Under the pieces are notes generated by a model. It was not told the DNA's origin. It saw nothing but the letters and a program-made list of their open reading frames with translations, and did no database searches. 64,000 nucleotides of DNA from Callipepla californica brunnescens (lineage: Eukaryota; Chordata; Aves; Galliformes; Odontophoridae), in contig JALIRH010000002.1 in assembly GCA_023055505.1 (NCBI GenBank), positions 25,798,437 through 25,862,436 of the forward strand. Reading direction: 5' to 3'. Position 1 is the first letter of the stretch, and every line of letters starts with the position of its first letter. The position numbers and the translations under genes are program-made. Shown here one piece after another: positions 48,850-61,399 of this stretch.

Positions 48850-51800
48850 ATGTGCGACCAGTTTGTGGGCACCTGGAAGCTCCTTTCTAGTGAAAACTTT
48901 GAGGACTATATGAAAGAGTTGGGTGAGAATATTACTTGAAATTATTGTGCCTGGGGAAGGGAAGGAATGCTGAATTTGAACTCTATTCCTTACTTGCTTT
49001 TTCTGGCTGAGCTGTTTACCAAGATCTTTTTAGTCCAACTACTTTTATTAAATAGTTTTATACTGGAGGATTTGCCTGTTTCTATTAGTGTTGTCACATT
49101 CCTATAACATAGAAAAACCTTGATAGGGAGGAATAGTTTCAGGTAGGCCAAGTCTATGCACACCTAACTGGTAGTGCTTTAATTTAATGTAAACACTTTC
49201 CTGCAGTATTTTATGTGAATTTGCTTTTAAGCTTTTGAAGATACAAAGTGGTGTAATGCTAGAATGCAGCAAGATTCTCCATGTCTAAGAGCAACACACC
49301 TACATTTGCTCTTGGATTACAACACTGATTAATTGTCATGGCTATTACAGAAAGTGAATGAAACTCTGTGACTGCCTTCAGTGAATGTTAACAAAGAAAA
49401 TTGGACAGATTCATGTAGATACTGCAGATACTTTCAAAAGATGTGAGGAATGATGCTCTAAAGGTGTAGACTTCTCATTTAGAGTTAAAATTGGGCTTTA
49501 GGAGATTTCCATATTCCTGTGGGATGGAGGAAATATGGGGTAACTTACACTGTTTGGATCTATACAGGGTAAAAATGTGGGGAGTTATTTGGAGATTAAG
49601 GGTAAAACACTCAGTGAAAGTTCTGCAGTATGCATTCAGGCAGCTTTCAGTGAGATTCTCACACTATTCATCTTTAGCCCAGATTTTACTCAGGACATAA
49701 GAGTTGCCAGCTATTTCTTAATCATTTCCTTTCATTCAGCCTAGCCACTGATGAACATATCTGAAATTTGAGGTATTTTTTTGTTTGTTTGTTTTTGGGG
49801 CTTACAAACTGTCATATATTTCTGCTTATTTATTTTTAGATGCAGTTAGCATACAAGTTAGTGCATAAACCGCTGCGGTTATCTGAAGCGAGTACATATG
49901 CAAATACCTGGCACTGAAGCTTCATCTCAGTCTTCAAAATGTTGCTTTTGCTACTCTGACAATGACAAATCATGCAGTTTCCTTATGTCATTCCATCTGG
50001 CCTGGTCTATAAACATACCAGCTAATGAACCTCAACTACATAGTACTAATAAAAAAAATAATCAGAAAGTAATGGAGAGAGCAGCACTGTATTTTCCCCA
50101 GATAAGAGAAAATCACAGTGATAAAACTTCCATAGTGTTCTTTTTTAATTTACAGGTGTGGGGTTTGCTACCAGGAAGATGGCTGGTGTGGCCAAGCCTA
50201 ATTTAACAATCAGCATCAATGGTGATGTGATAACCATCAAATCAGAAAGTACCTTCAAAAATACAGAGATCTCTTTCAAGTTGGGTGAAGAGTTTGATGA
50301 GACCACAGCAGATGACAGAAAAACGAAGGTGAGTCCAAAAATGGCTATTTCCAACCACACATATATATATATATAAATTGTCAGATAAAGAGGACAGAGT
50401 TGCTATTTTCACATCCACTGGTTGAAACACTGCCTTCAAAGGTAAACGTGCCAAGATTGCTTTTTGCTTCAATACTGTTTAGGCATGGAGAGAGTTTCCT
50501 CTTTAGTCCAAAGCACCCTGATGAGGGAGTCACGCTTTGCTTTTTTTCTCTGACAGAATGTCATAACCCTAGACAATGGCGCACTGAAGCAGGTGCAGAA
50601 GTGGGATGGCAAAGAGACTGTCATCAAGAGAAAAGTGGTGGATGGCAATCTACTGGTGGTGAGTTCATTTTTGCTGTCTAATCACTGAACTCACTGTGCA
50701 GAATGCTGCTTTGGTGGATATGCTACACTGGATTCAAACAGAATGAAAACATCTGAAAAGACCGTGAGTTGAGTGAGAAGTCATTCTTAACAAGTCTGGA
50801 GCATGTGTTAAAACTGAAAGGATCTTAAACTTATGGAGTGGTATAGAACTATCTGTATTCCATCCATAGCAAGAACTGGTTAGGAAAGGATAGAATGAAA
50901 AATAATCCCTATTAGGGAAATATTTATATTTTATAACCATTAAGTCCCAGATGGGATAGAGGATGCCTTACAAAACATTTATGTTAGGTGTACCCTCTCT
51001 ATGCTGACACAAAATACTTCTGTTCATCCCCAGTAGAACCCCTCATAGCAATGTCTGATGACCGTATTGTAGACTACCAGTAACCAATGCTATGATGCTG
51101 TAGCAAAAAATGAAAAGAAAAACAAAACAAAGAAAGAAGTAATCTGTATCTGATCTCCTGATTGTTGTTATCTGGGCAGACGGCACTGTGCTTGACTTGG
51201 TGCCAGTGAGGCTTAGCTGCAGTTTGGGATTTCCCAGTGTTGCTCTCCAGTTTAAGGAAAAACACTTTGAAATACCTGGGAGGGGACTAACAGTGTATTT
51301 GTAAAAGGGAGCTAGGATTCCTATATGCTAAAAAGTTATATACATACATTAAATTCTTAAAGAGTTCGGCCCTTCACTACAGAAAAAAATGTCTGCAAAT
51401 GTAATACTTGTATTTATTTGGATAAAGACCAGAGGAGAAAAACAAAAATAGTTTTTAATATCAACTTAATTAGAAAAGACTGAAGAAAACAAAATTTGAT
51501 CTAGCAGAAAAGTAGATGAGGACAGAGCCTAAAATGCAGAGGATGATACATGCAGCAGCAAGTTTTGTAGGACATTATGTATGCGTTGTACACATGTATG
51601 AAGAAAATGAGCCACAGCCACGCAAGATGAGGGGAAAAGAGATAAATGCTTAGATACAAAGTTCCCCAGTCCTTCTTGGTTGTTCCAGAAGCCCTCTTTA
51701 AGGCCCAGAAGGTGAGATTAGAAATCTCCCAGGGAGATCTCTAGGCCTCTATGAATATTTTAGACTTTTATTTCTTAACCTTCTAACACTGAGTTTCACT

Positions 51801-51989
51801 GTCTTGGCAGTTGTTCTTGAAAGAAGAAATGCAAATTCTTTCTTGCTTTGGCTCCCAGTGCATAAGTAGTTGTTTACCTTCTGACTAACAAATATGCAGT
51901 GAGGCATAAAAGATGACTGAATTTGCATTTCTTTCCAGGAATGCACCATGAATAATGTTACCAGCAAAAGAGTTTATGAAAGAGCATGA
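48850..51989 (+). CDS. FABP4: FABP4, adipocyte-type fatty acid-binding protein
   Basis: Exons are 48850-48922, 50156-50328, 50557-50658 and 51939-51989 (TGA), with the classical FABP sizes of 73, 173, 102 and 51 coding bases and GT-AG introns. The 132-residue protein starts [11 protein letters not shown]. It is a cytosolic beta-barrel carrier of long-chain fatty acids in adipocytes and macrophages. The carboxylate-binding triad is present (Arg107, Arg127, Tyr129 counting Met1). So are the basic trio behind the family's nuclear localisation (Lys22, Arg31, Lys32) and the leucines of its export signal (Leu67, Leu87, Leu92). Cys118 is present while residue 125 is Ser, which separates it from PMP2. 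It is in tandem with PMP2, 5.6 kb downstream, and the two proteins are 69% identical (91 of 132). Confidence 0.97.
50349..50379 (+). repeat. (AT)n tract in FABP4 intron 2
   Basis: 'acacatatatatatatataaat', a short alternating AT tract just after the exon 2 donor. Nothing else is notable about it. Confidence 0.7.
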
Positions 51990-52147
51990 GGAAGCCGTCT
52001 TCACGTGAGACTGATGCTTACAGCTGAATTAAAACAACTTCACTGAAGGAGAAAAACTCCACAGATACATTTTTAAGAGAACTGCACTTTTTACAGATGC
52101 ATCCCCTCAAAATTACATGCAGCTACTCTAATTTGTTGTGGCTATTC

Positions 52148-52153
52148 AATAAA
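52148..52153 (+). terminator. FABP4: FABP4 poly(A) signal
   Basis: A canonical AATAAA 159 bases after the FABP4 stop codon, followed within 40 bases by a GTGTGTGTTGG GU-rich element. Cleavage is therefore expected near 52170. Both parts of the signal are clear. Confidence 0.85.
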
Positions 52154-52174
52154 ACATTCTGCTTTCTACAACCC

Positions 52175-52974
52175 GTGTGTGTGTTGGCATTTGTCAGAAA
52201 GGGCCTTGGGGTGTCCACTGAGGGGATGCTACTATGTGGGATGTATTGTACGAAAGCTGGCACCACACTCGGTAACTGTGGCACATCTCACTGCAGAAGG
52301 AGGGTCAGAGACCATCCAGTGAGTGGTGTGTGCTGTGTAATGGAGGAAGACCTGGATACAAAGCATTATCTGATGACTTGTATTTGCTGTGTATGGCCTA
52401 TTGACTGCAAGGAGACTGTGGCTGAAATGCCCAGCATTGGCTTTCAGTGTGAGTGGGCAACCTGGAACCTCACCTATGGCTATGGTTTGAGAGAACTTAA
52501 AAAAGCTGAAAACATTAAGCTTGGGGATAATGTGGAGTCGTTTGATCTTGTCCAGCTTCACTTGGAGTGAAATCAGAGCTGCTGGAGCTCTCAAGAATAT
52601 GTTGCTAATGTGCACAATGTTGCTCAAGAATATGAATATCTTGCTAATGTGCCTTTCCCTAACTTTTTTTTCTTTGCCCTAGAAAGGACAAAAAGCATCA
52701 ACCTAAAAATAAAGAGTTTAGAGAGTACTCTCAAGCTACCTAAAAAGCCTTTAAAAGTTTTCTCCTATTAAAACCTCCTTACTCTCCTATTTGCATTTTC
52801 TGCTGAGTCATTAGGTTGAACCAGTCTTTGAATTTTATATCTGTTAGAAAAAGCTTTTATGGCAATGAAAACTTCTTGAGATGCAAAGCCCTCTAGGGGC
52901 CAGGTTTTTCAACTTCTCTTGTTCTCGAATTCCCCTTTTCTACTTCTTTTAGTCCTTAACACCTGCTTCAAATG
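52175..52974. other. FABP4 3' flank, no gene recognised
   Basis: Open frames overlap here on both strands (+ strand 52097-52570, 157 residues; - strand 52232-52627, 131 residues) without recognisable domains. A local duplication of 'caagaatatg...ttgctaatgtgc' occurs at 52593-52651. In human, FABP9 lies between FABP4 and PMP2; no such exon is seen. Confidence 0.55.
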
Positions 52975-53350
52975 TTCATGCCCACACAAACTTGTAATTG
53001 ACAAGTTGGCCATGAGCCAGCAAGTGTGCCCTCACGGCCAAGAAGGCCAATGGCATCCTAGGGTGGATTGAAAAGAGTGTCCAACAGGTCAAGAAGGGGG
53101 GAACCTCTACTCTGCCCTGGTGAGGCCTCACCTGGAGTGTTGTGCTTAGTTCTGGCCTCCTTTGTACGAAAAAGACAGGGATCTCCTTGAAAGAGTACAG
53201 TGGAGGGCCACTGAGATGATAAAGGGCCTGGAACACCTCCCTTATGAGAGGAGGCTGAGAGACCTGAGTCCATTCAACCTTGAAGTCTTTTTGAAGACTC
53301 AGAGGGGATCTGATCCACACCTATAAATTCTAAGGAGCAGGAGGCAGACT
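52975..53350 (+). mobile_element. CR1 LINE internal fragment
   Basis: Plus-strand CR1: 'ctctgccctggtgaggcctcacctggagtgttgtgc', 'gatctccttgaaagagtacagtggagggccactgagatgataaagggcctgg'. It matches the copy at 22515-22829 closely and breaks off before the 3' terminus. Confidence 0.92.
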
Positions 53351-55994
53351 TGGACTCTTCTCTGCAGTGTGTGGTGACCTAACCTAGGAAGGCTCAAAGA
53401 GACAATGAAAAATTAAGAAGTCTAGGAAAAACTTGAACAAGAATCTGTGAAGATGTGCAGTATCCACAAAATGTGAAAAATACCATATCTGAAGCCTATG
53501 ATTGGGTTAACCACTTGTGAACCACATTGCCTATGTTGCTGACATTCCTGAAATCAGATGTCTGGGACCTTACTGCCAGCAGCAGACACCTCATACATGC
53601 ACTTGGATTTTCTTCTGCGGGACAGACTGATTCCAAGATTCTGCACTATTACCACAGCTTGAAGAGGGAAAAGCTAGAGCTTCCAACCTCCAGATGAACT
53701 AAGGTGTCATTTAAGAGCAGTTCTGAAAGACCATCAGCAAATTATGCAGAAAAATGTTGAAAGAGCCACAGACAAGCAGATCCCTGTTTTTATTATGGCT
53801 TCACTGATTGTGAAATGCTGTGAGCTTAAAGAACAGCATTTGCATGGGGAAGGAAGAATGCTTTCAAATACCCCATAAGTACATTATTCATTACTTAAGT
53901 AAATGGAGACAACCCTCTCATAAATGAAATGTTCTCTCTCAGAAGTGAATAGAGGTGACTATACATTTCTAAGTGTCTTGCCCTTGCCTGCACAGGTCAC
54001 CATCTCCTTTTTGAAGTGCTGAAATATTCTCCAGAAATCTGAAGCCATTCCACAGCATTTGTTCCTTAAAAAGGAGGATCTCGCTACATTCCTGCAAACC
54101 CCATAGGCTGCAGCAGACACCTCTAAGCGCTGAGAGGAGCAGGTTTTCACTTGCTAGCTTATTGACTTGCTATTCCTGTAAAGGTTTTGAGGCTGATCAG
54201 AGAAGGGGACTCAGCCACAGATTTTTAGCAGATCAGAAGAAGGATGATACAAGGCTTATACTTTGCTCTGACCTTTCTGTTATTTTTCTGTTTAGCTTTT
54301 AACTCTTGGTTAGCGCTGGGAGGAATGCAAAATACTTCTGCATGTGTGTCTGCCAAGCCCAGGGTCACCCAGCAGCCTTGGCCTGGTCTCCTGGGTGCCC
54401 CAGCTAAGCAGACAAAAAGTCATTCACACCCCCAAACTGGAGCTGTTGGGAATAGGCAGACTGCTGGCCTCATGTTCACAGTCAGTCCCTTGGCTCCCTT
54501 GTGTCAGCATCAAAATATCCTTGGTGTCTTCTAGGCAAGGCAGGCATTTGGCCTCTCTTCTCTGCTTTTATTTCTGTTCGGTTGATTTCCCTTAGGATTT
54601 TAATTAAGATGTCCTTTGGATGAATTGTGTCCAGATCATATTTCCTTTAAAGAAGCTGAGATAAATTTATTTTCTATGTTTCTTATTATCCTTTTGTTTT
54701 GCCTCTGTATTTTTATAAGTTTTTACCCTTCTTCCCAGTCCTGCTTCAAAATCTCCAAGTGCATTTATTTCAAATCCTGTTCCACTCCAATCACAAGAAA
54801 AAGTGGAATCTAAGCTCCATCTTATCAGGTGCATTCACAGTCCTTGCCAAATGTTTTCTTTATACTTGAAAAGATTACTTTCCACAGATATTACTTCTCC
54901 TGAAGTTATAATTCCCTGCTCTTTTTCTTTCTAGACTGTAAGTCCTTTAAATGGAAGTACTGATCTTTCTTAGTGACAAAGAAATGGATGGTAGCAATGT
55001 CAACATTGTTTGAGATTGCTTAAGACTGGGGTTTTTGTCTGTATAAATAATTCTCTGTCGCTTTTTTTCTTAAGGTTACTGGTACTGCAACATAGCTGTT
55101 CTATTCTGACTGATGTGCTCTTCTTGAATTGATTTTACAATGTCCCAATCATCTTTTATTTCCCAAAGGCACCAGCCTTGTCTTGTTAAAGTGCCTTTAT
55201 TATGTGAATAGGACAATTAAATGAAAGAACAAAGAATGCCTGAGGGACAACGGTAGAATATTTTCTTATTATTCATTGGGAAATAATGGATAGTTTCATT
55301 TAGGAGAAGCTTTCTCATTTCCAAAGACTGGATAAAAGACATAGCCATTTTTTATGCTAAATATGATGTAATGTTTTAGAATAACATTGTGTGGACATAT
55401 TCACAAATTCATTCACATTTATGTACATTTTACAGACATAATATTTGCTTCCTGTTGTGGTGAGAAAGACTTATTCTTTTATTTCTTTTTGTTTTAATTA
55501 CTCTAGACTTAACCCCTTTACACTGCAACGTAATTAGACCCACATCTTTGCTACCTCATCCCAGCATGACCTCCATTCCACTCTTTCTATCCTGGATCCA
55601 GCAAACTCCGTTCTGCAACCTACCATACCAGCATCCCTTCATCCTTGCAGTGAAGATCTGAGATGTTCCCATATGTGGTCACAGCTCAGAAATTAATTAT
55701 GCAAAAGAAGACCCAAATAGGTATAGAAGCTAAATAGGAAAGAAGCCATTTAATGCTTTCATGTAACAAGGAATAGTTTTCTCCGAGAAGTCAGTTTAGA
55801 AAGGGGAAGGGCAGAATTATGCTTGATGTGGTCTCTCATTACATAGTTCCAAGTATTTTGGGGAGTCTTGAATTACAGTTCTTTACATTCTTGCCTGCCA
55901 AGTATACATATGGTTTCTGTCACTAACCACAACACAGTAATTCTAAACATACATTTACAAAAAACTTTTCAAACTTTCAAACTCAGTGTTTCTA
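53351..55994. other. intergenic, no gene recognised
   Basis: Unique, increasingly AT-rich sequence between FABP4 and PMP2, with only chance open frames. Confidence 0.55.
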
Positions 55995-56548
55995 ACATGA
56001 TGGTATGCCAGCAGTGTCCTTGCCACTCAGAGTACTAATGATATCCTGGGCTGCATTAAAAGTAGTATTGCCAGCAGGTTGGTGAAGGTGACTCCCCTCT
56101 GCTCAGCACTAGTGAGGCTACACATAGAGAACTGTGTCCAGTTTTGGGCTCTCCAATACAGGAAAGACTTGGATATATTGGAGAGAATCCAGCAAAGGAC
56201 CACTAAAGTGGTGAAGGAACTGGAGCATCTCCTATGAGGAAAAACTGAGAGAGCTGGGGCTGCTTTGCCTGGAAGAGAGGAGGCTCAGGGGATCTCATCA
56301 ATATCTATAAAGAACTGAAGGAAGGGTGTGAAAAGGATGGAGCCAGGCCCTGATGCCCTGTGCCAGGACAAGAGGAATAAATTGACACAGTTGATGTTCT
56401 CTGTACACCAGGAATCACTTATTTACTGACACAGTTTTCCCAGATTGTGAAGTCTCCTTCTTGGAGTAATTCACATGCAGTTTAGATACAGTCCTGGTCA
56501 GCTGTAGATGGCCGTGCTTGAGCAGGTGAGTTGGGCCAGATGATCACA
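55995..56548 (+). mobile_element. CR1 LINE 3' part
   Basis: Plus-strand CR1 over about 550 bases: 'atgatatcctgggctgcattaaaagtagtattgccagcaggttg', 'aactgtgtccagttttgggctctccaatacaggaaagacttggatat', 'gagagctggggctgctttgcctggaagagaggaggctcag'. It ends near 'gagttgggccagatgatcac' without the octamer repeat. Indels break the frame. Confidence 0.92.
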
Positions 56549-57480
56549 CATTCTAATCCAGACAATAATGTGAAAGAAGAAGAGATTCCTGTGACAGATT
56601 TTTCAACTCGTCTGGAGGTATAAAGTGTTTGATCTGTGAATCCCTCTGTACTTCACATTGCCCTTCTTGACAGCCAAAATACCTGCAGAAATCTCAAAAT
56701 ATTAGGAGACATTTTAATGCAAGGCCTTTGATGACTGCAGTAGCTTAAATATGCATTTAACTCAATGAAATCTAACTATGAGAGTGCTGAGAGGCAAAAA
56801 GGGAATAGTGTATTCCCTCCTTTGAAGCCATTTAGACTGCTTACCTCTCACCAAGTGACTGTGGACTAAGGATAAGCCCTTTAGATCTGAGCTCTACTGA
56901 TCTACCATTATTCTGAACTTGTCCTTAGTTTTAGAAGGGAGATAGTGAAGCTTGACTGCTCCTTTCCTGTGTGGTGCTTCCTGGGCTATACACAAGGAAG
57001 AAGCAGTAGTTTGGGCTCATTGCTCTAATTCAGTGGCAGAAAAGAGGACAGAATAATTCCAGTCTGTTTGCAAAGAATAAAACACACAAATCCTTTCCTG
57101 GATGTGTCACGAAACAACAAAAAATGTATAAAGCAGATCCTTGGCAACTCTTCCCTCAAATTCATGTGATTTTAATTTACCTGCCATAGAAGTGATAACA
57201 GTAGTAATGGTGATAGCAGCAGAATGGCGTTGGGAGGACAGTCAGAGCTGGATTTTGTAGGGTTACAGTGGCTGGTGGCTACATTTGGCTCAGACCTCAC
57301 TGCTGTTCCCAGACTGCTCCATGGCTGCAATGATAGCCTCACATCCCCAACCCCACGTGCGCCTTACTATCCTGATCTATTCAGTGGAGGAAGCCGAGGC
57401 AGGCGTCACCCAGAGCCTTGGTACAGACACGGCTGCTTTGGACAAGGTGCACATTGTCTTGCCCTGGCACTGCTGCTCCC
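56549..57480. other. upstream region of PMP2
   Basis: Unique sequence, AT-rich at first and richer in GC and CpG from about 57220. A 137-codon open frame at 57224-57637 crosses the PMP2 start codon in another frame and looks like chance. No PPAR- or SOX10-type site was identified with confidence. Confidence 0.5.
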
Positions 57481-57522
57481 ATTGGCCCATTCTGACCGTT
57501 ACAGGGACTGGGCATCTTTAAA
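57481..57522 (+). promoter_or_regulatory. PMP2: PMP2 core promoter (ATTGG and TTTAAA)
   Basis: ATTGG (57481-57485, inverted CCAAT) lies 36 bases before TTTAAA (57517-57522), which is 113 bases upstream of the ATG. The layout repeats that of FABP4, suggesting that the core promoter was retained when the genes duplicated. Confidence 0.65.
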
Positions 57523-57629
57523 AGGAGGCAAAAGAGATCTGAGTCAGGCACAAAATTTTTTTGACTCTTACCAAGAGCTTCTGTGGCTGCTGCCTCTCTC
57601 CGGGACCACTGCCTCACAAAACCAACACA

Positions 57630-60600
57630 ATGTGTAACAGATTTGTGGGAACCTGGAAACTTGTCTCCAGTGAAAATTTTGATGACTATATGAAAGAACT
57701 GGGTGAGAGCTGTTGTGTGCCTTTTCTTTCTTTATTTCCTTCTTTCTTTCTTTCCTTCCTTTTTTTTTTTTTTAAGTAAGTTTCCTTTGCAAATGCTTCT
57801 TCATCTTATGCTTTGCTCATGCATAGTGCTTTCTTCCTGGCCACATAGGTGCTGTAATTATTTTTCTAGAAAAAGTTATTTCCTTAACAAGTAAAATGAA
57901 AAGAAAAGAAAGGCTGCCAGTGAATTACTGTTATAAATTCATCTCTGTCTAAGTGAACTTGTCTGTCCAAGTGTTTGTAATGAGAAGGATCTAAGGAGGT
58001 GCAACATTGTTTTATGTTTCTCTTCATTGCACTGTTAAACTCGTGACTTGTGATAATTTATAGTATATAATGGAGCTGATGTCTCATGACACTTTGGTTT
58101 CAGAGTTCTAAATCCTATGAATGAATATATCTGTTTCTGAGAAATGCCAAGAATGTAATCAATTGAGCATTGTTTTTTATTTTAATGCTGGCTTCATTCC
58201 TGAACAGCAAGTGCACACAGTAAGTTACAGCATTTCTTTTGCTATATAAATGATTCACTGAGACACTAATTCCTCTTATTTGAAATGTTAAACTGAGTAA
58301 CAAAAGAACTTCAGTAAATTAATTAACCAGAGTGAATGTGGGGTGCAAGTCCAGCTACACATTTTTCTGAAGATCAGAAGATAGATGTTTCAGTACTGAA
58401 TAATTACTGCAAATAGTATTATATTTTACATATAGCAACATATCTCTTTTTATATATGTCTTCTCATATGAGATCTTTGTATTATTAATTCAATAACTAT
58501 AGTTATCCCCTTTCTGTTTTTATAAAGCAGTGATACATCATTATTTGTGTGTGTGCTTGTCTTTTTCTCTGGGCTTCAGGAGTTAGAATTCCTAAGGTAT
58601 CTTATTAATTAACAGAGGAATTGCCCATTCTCCAGTATTTTCTTTGCTTTAATGAATAAACAACAGCATACTGGCATTCAGAATCCAATTTTTTCCAAGC
58701 ATCTTGCTGAGAAAAATTCAGATTCTCAGATTATTCAACAATTTTTATATAAAAAGGATTTAGTTGAGCTTTTACAAGCAACAGTTCTTTTTCTGATCTT
58801 CTCTACTCATATCTCTACAAAGGTACATGCACAATACTAACCACCAGTATTTCTTCTTAGCTAAACGTACACCAGTACAAACTGAAGTGAATCTTTAATT
58901 CTTGCTGGAGCTGCGTGCTATCAACTGGGGCTGCGTGAGCCTCTAAATACAACATTTCCACATGTGAAGAATTAGTGTCTCATAAGAAGAAAGCATTATA
59001 GTAGTCAGGAACAAACTTTTTCTCATTTTTCTACTGAAGTATTATAAAATGATACTGAGCTTTTTGCTTCCTAGAATGTAATGACAGCTTTGTTCCTTAT
59101 TTCTAGGAGTGGGCTTAGCAACCCGGAAACTGGGTGGCCTGTCAAAGCCCAATGTGATCATCAGTATGAAAGGGGACATAGTAACCCTCAGAACTGAAAG
59201 CACCTTCAAAAACACAGAGATTTCCTTCAAATTGGGTCAGCAGTTTGATGAAACAACAGCAGATGACCGGAAAGTAAAGGTAAGGGGAATGATGATCTCT
59301 GAGCGGACCTAGCATACTAGAAGAGAGACAGGAGTTTTTCCTAGACTCTTTAGTGTACTATGAAATTCCATGTTTATTCAAGAAAATCACTGAAAGAAGA
59401 AAATAGTATGATGCTGACACCACTGGTAAGAAGTTTATCATTAGCAGAGAATGCAGATCTGGCTGAATATAAGATGAGTCGGTACTCTAACCTGCAAACT
59501 TTGGACTATGGTTTGAGACTCTTCTCTTGTCCTTTGTAGAGTGTTGTAACCTTGGAGAAAGGGTCATTGGTTCAAGTGCAGAAGTGGAATGGCAAAGAAA
59601 CCACAATAAAAAGAAGACTGGTTGATGGGAAAATGGTGGTGGTAAGTACCAGGCTTTCACTCCTTGTACACAGCTGCATGGCAGGAGGGTGCAGCATGCA
59701 GTTGGCCTCTGTCTAAGCAGTTTCAGTTTTGGCTTATGAGAGACATAAGGATGGAGAAAATGGGAAACAAGCTTAGGAAACAATCTGGAAAGAAATAAAT
59801 ACTATTCTATAACAGAAAATTGTCATTAAAGTCATATACCGGCAGAGTTGTCATGATTTGAGATCATGCTTACTGATCTCAAAATTATTCCGACAAAAAG
59901 AAATGCAACTTTCAGAGAGTAGAAATCTGTGAAGTGTGAAAAGAAATTTGCAAGCCGGAAATCTCTGTCCCTTTCTTTTCTTCCATCTTCAGAATGAATG
60001 CTGTCCACCTTAGAAAACTGATTTCACACCTTTTTGCACACCTGTTTCTACTTGTGCCAGTCAGTTCATACTTCTGTTTGCTTGACTTGAGCCACCCAGC
60101 TAATGGTGCTGGAGGTTTATAGAAAGCCAGTTCTCTGTGCCTAATCCTGCTGGTGATGTTGACATGCAGCAGAGTCAGCAGGTCCTGATGGCTTCTCTGA
60201 AAGGCCCTCGGCACTGAGAGAAGCACACCCTTCATGAAGGCTGGGAACCTTCCTCACTCCATCTAACCTACCTTTCTCTACTAGGCATATAAAAGCCATG
60301 GAGGAACTGACCCAGTGTCATAATACATTTTAGGGAATTGAGATTTTACTTCTGAATAAAGAGAAGTGTTGTAGAATCATAGAATGATAGAATGTCATAG
60401 GTTGGAAGGGACTTTAAAGACCACCCAGTTCCAAGCCCCTGTCAAGAGGGGATCCGGCTGCCCAAGGCCCCATCCAGCCTGGCCTTGAACATCTCCAGGC
60501 ATGGAGCATCCACAGCTTCTCTGGACACCCTGTGCCAGTGTTTTGCTCATTGTCCACTGAAGTTTTTAAGGAGCAGAGCTAAACTAGCTCAAGCAACTTG

Positions 60601-61399
60601 TTTACTGACAACAGCATCAGGCTGTTACACTCTATCTCTTTTGGATTGCATTTTGTTTTAAGCTTTCTTAATTTGGGAAGGGTTCTTTGTTGTCACATGC
60701 TACTGTGGTTGCATTTCTGTGTTAGTTTTTTAAACTACCTAAACATCTTAGAAGCAGTGAACAGAAGTTGGGTCCTTCTACCGTCAGTGCCCTGTGGCCT
60801 ACTCCTGTACTATAATAGGACTGCAGAGGAGGCCTCATTTCTGCATGCCAGTGAGTCCTGCCTCATGTCCTGCCACCTCTGTCGCACTTGCCTGGTGGCT
60901 GTGAGTAGTCACGAACCACTGAGGGGTCAGGAGAAACATCTGATGATTCATGAGTGCGAAGTTTTTATGGCCAGAATCCTGACCTCTGAACTGCACAGGC
61001 TGCATCTGTTTCCACAAAAAATATGTTTGTAAAATAGAAGGCATTTGTGAGGCACAGTATGATAAACTAGGCCTTGATGATGTTTCTATCAAACCAGCAA
61101 CAACAAGGAGAGTAATTTTTTTTTTTTTTTTTTCTGTAAGCTGAAGCTAATTTTGCAATATTTTTGTCTTTATATGCCATTTAATTAATCGCTTATTGCA
61201 ATATAACTATAGTTTTCCTATCTGCTCTAAAAAGATTTACAGATTTGTAAAATATGACATCTGGACTTTCAGTGACTTTAGTGATACTGCAGCAGACACA
61301 CTTGCTGCCAGTGAGATCTTTATATTTATCTTTTCTTTTGTGCCTTAGGAATGTGCCATGAAAGGGGTTGTCTGCACCAGAGTCTATGAAAGAGTGTGA
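57630..61399 (+). CDS. PMP2: PMP2 (FABP8), myelin P2-type fatty acid-binding protein
   Basis: Exons are 57630-57702, 59107-59279, 59540-59641 and 61349-61399 (TGA), again 73, 173, 102 and 51 coding bases with GT-AG introns. The protein is 132 residues and starts [17 protein letters not shown]. In known vertebrates it is a peripheral myelin protein that carries fatty acids and stacks membranes in Schwann cells. The ligand triad Arg107, Arg127 and Tyr129 is intact. The call as PMP2 rather than another FABP rests on [33 protein letters not shown], and [13 protein letters not shown] with Cys118 and Cys125, the pair that forms the P2 disulphide in mammals. Cys2 replaces the usual Ser2 of mammals. 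Intron 1 holds a pyrimidine tract and intron 3 a CR1 fragment. Confidence 0.95.
57717..57776 (+). repeat. polypyrimidine tract in PMP2 intron 1
   Basis: (TTTC)n-like and T-run sequence directly after the exon 1 donor. It is low complexity and probably length-variable. Confidence 0.8.
59857..59883. repeat. perfect inverted repeat, 10-base arms
   Basis: TTTGAGATCA-tgcttac-TGATCTCAAA in PMP2 intron 3. About one such structure is expected by chance in a window of this size. Confidence 0.6.
60372..60560 (-). mobile_element. CR1 LINE 3' end in PMP2 intron 3
   Basis: Reverse-complement CR1: 'agaatcatagaatgatagaatgtcataggttggaagggactttaaagaccacccagttccaagcccctg', then 'aaggccccatccagcctggccttgaacatctccagg'. 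The terminal octamers are present. It is antisense to PMP2. Confidence 0.95.
61113..61134 (+). repeat. poly(T) run
   Basis: A run of about 20 T in PMP2 intron 3. No retroposon body is attached to it on either strand. Confidence 0.7.

Noticed and set aside
57224..57637. 137-residue open frame ending at the PMP2 start
   Set aside because: Covers the core promoter and 5' UTR of PMP2 in another frame; no similarity recognised.
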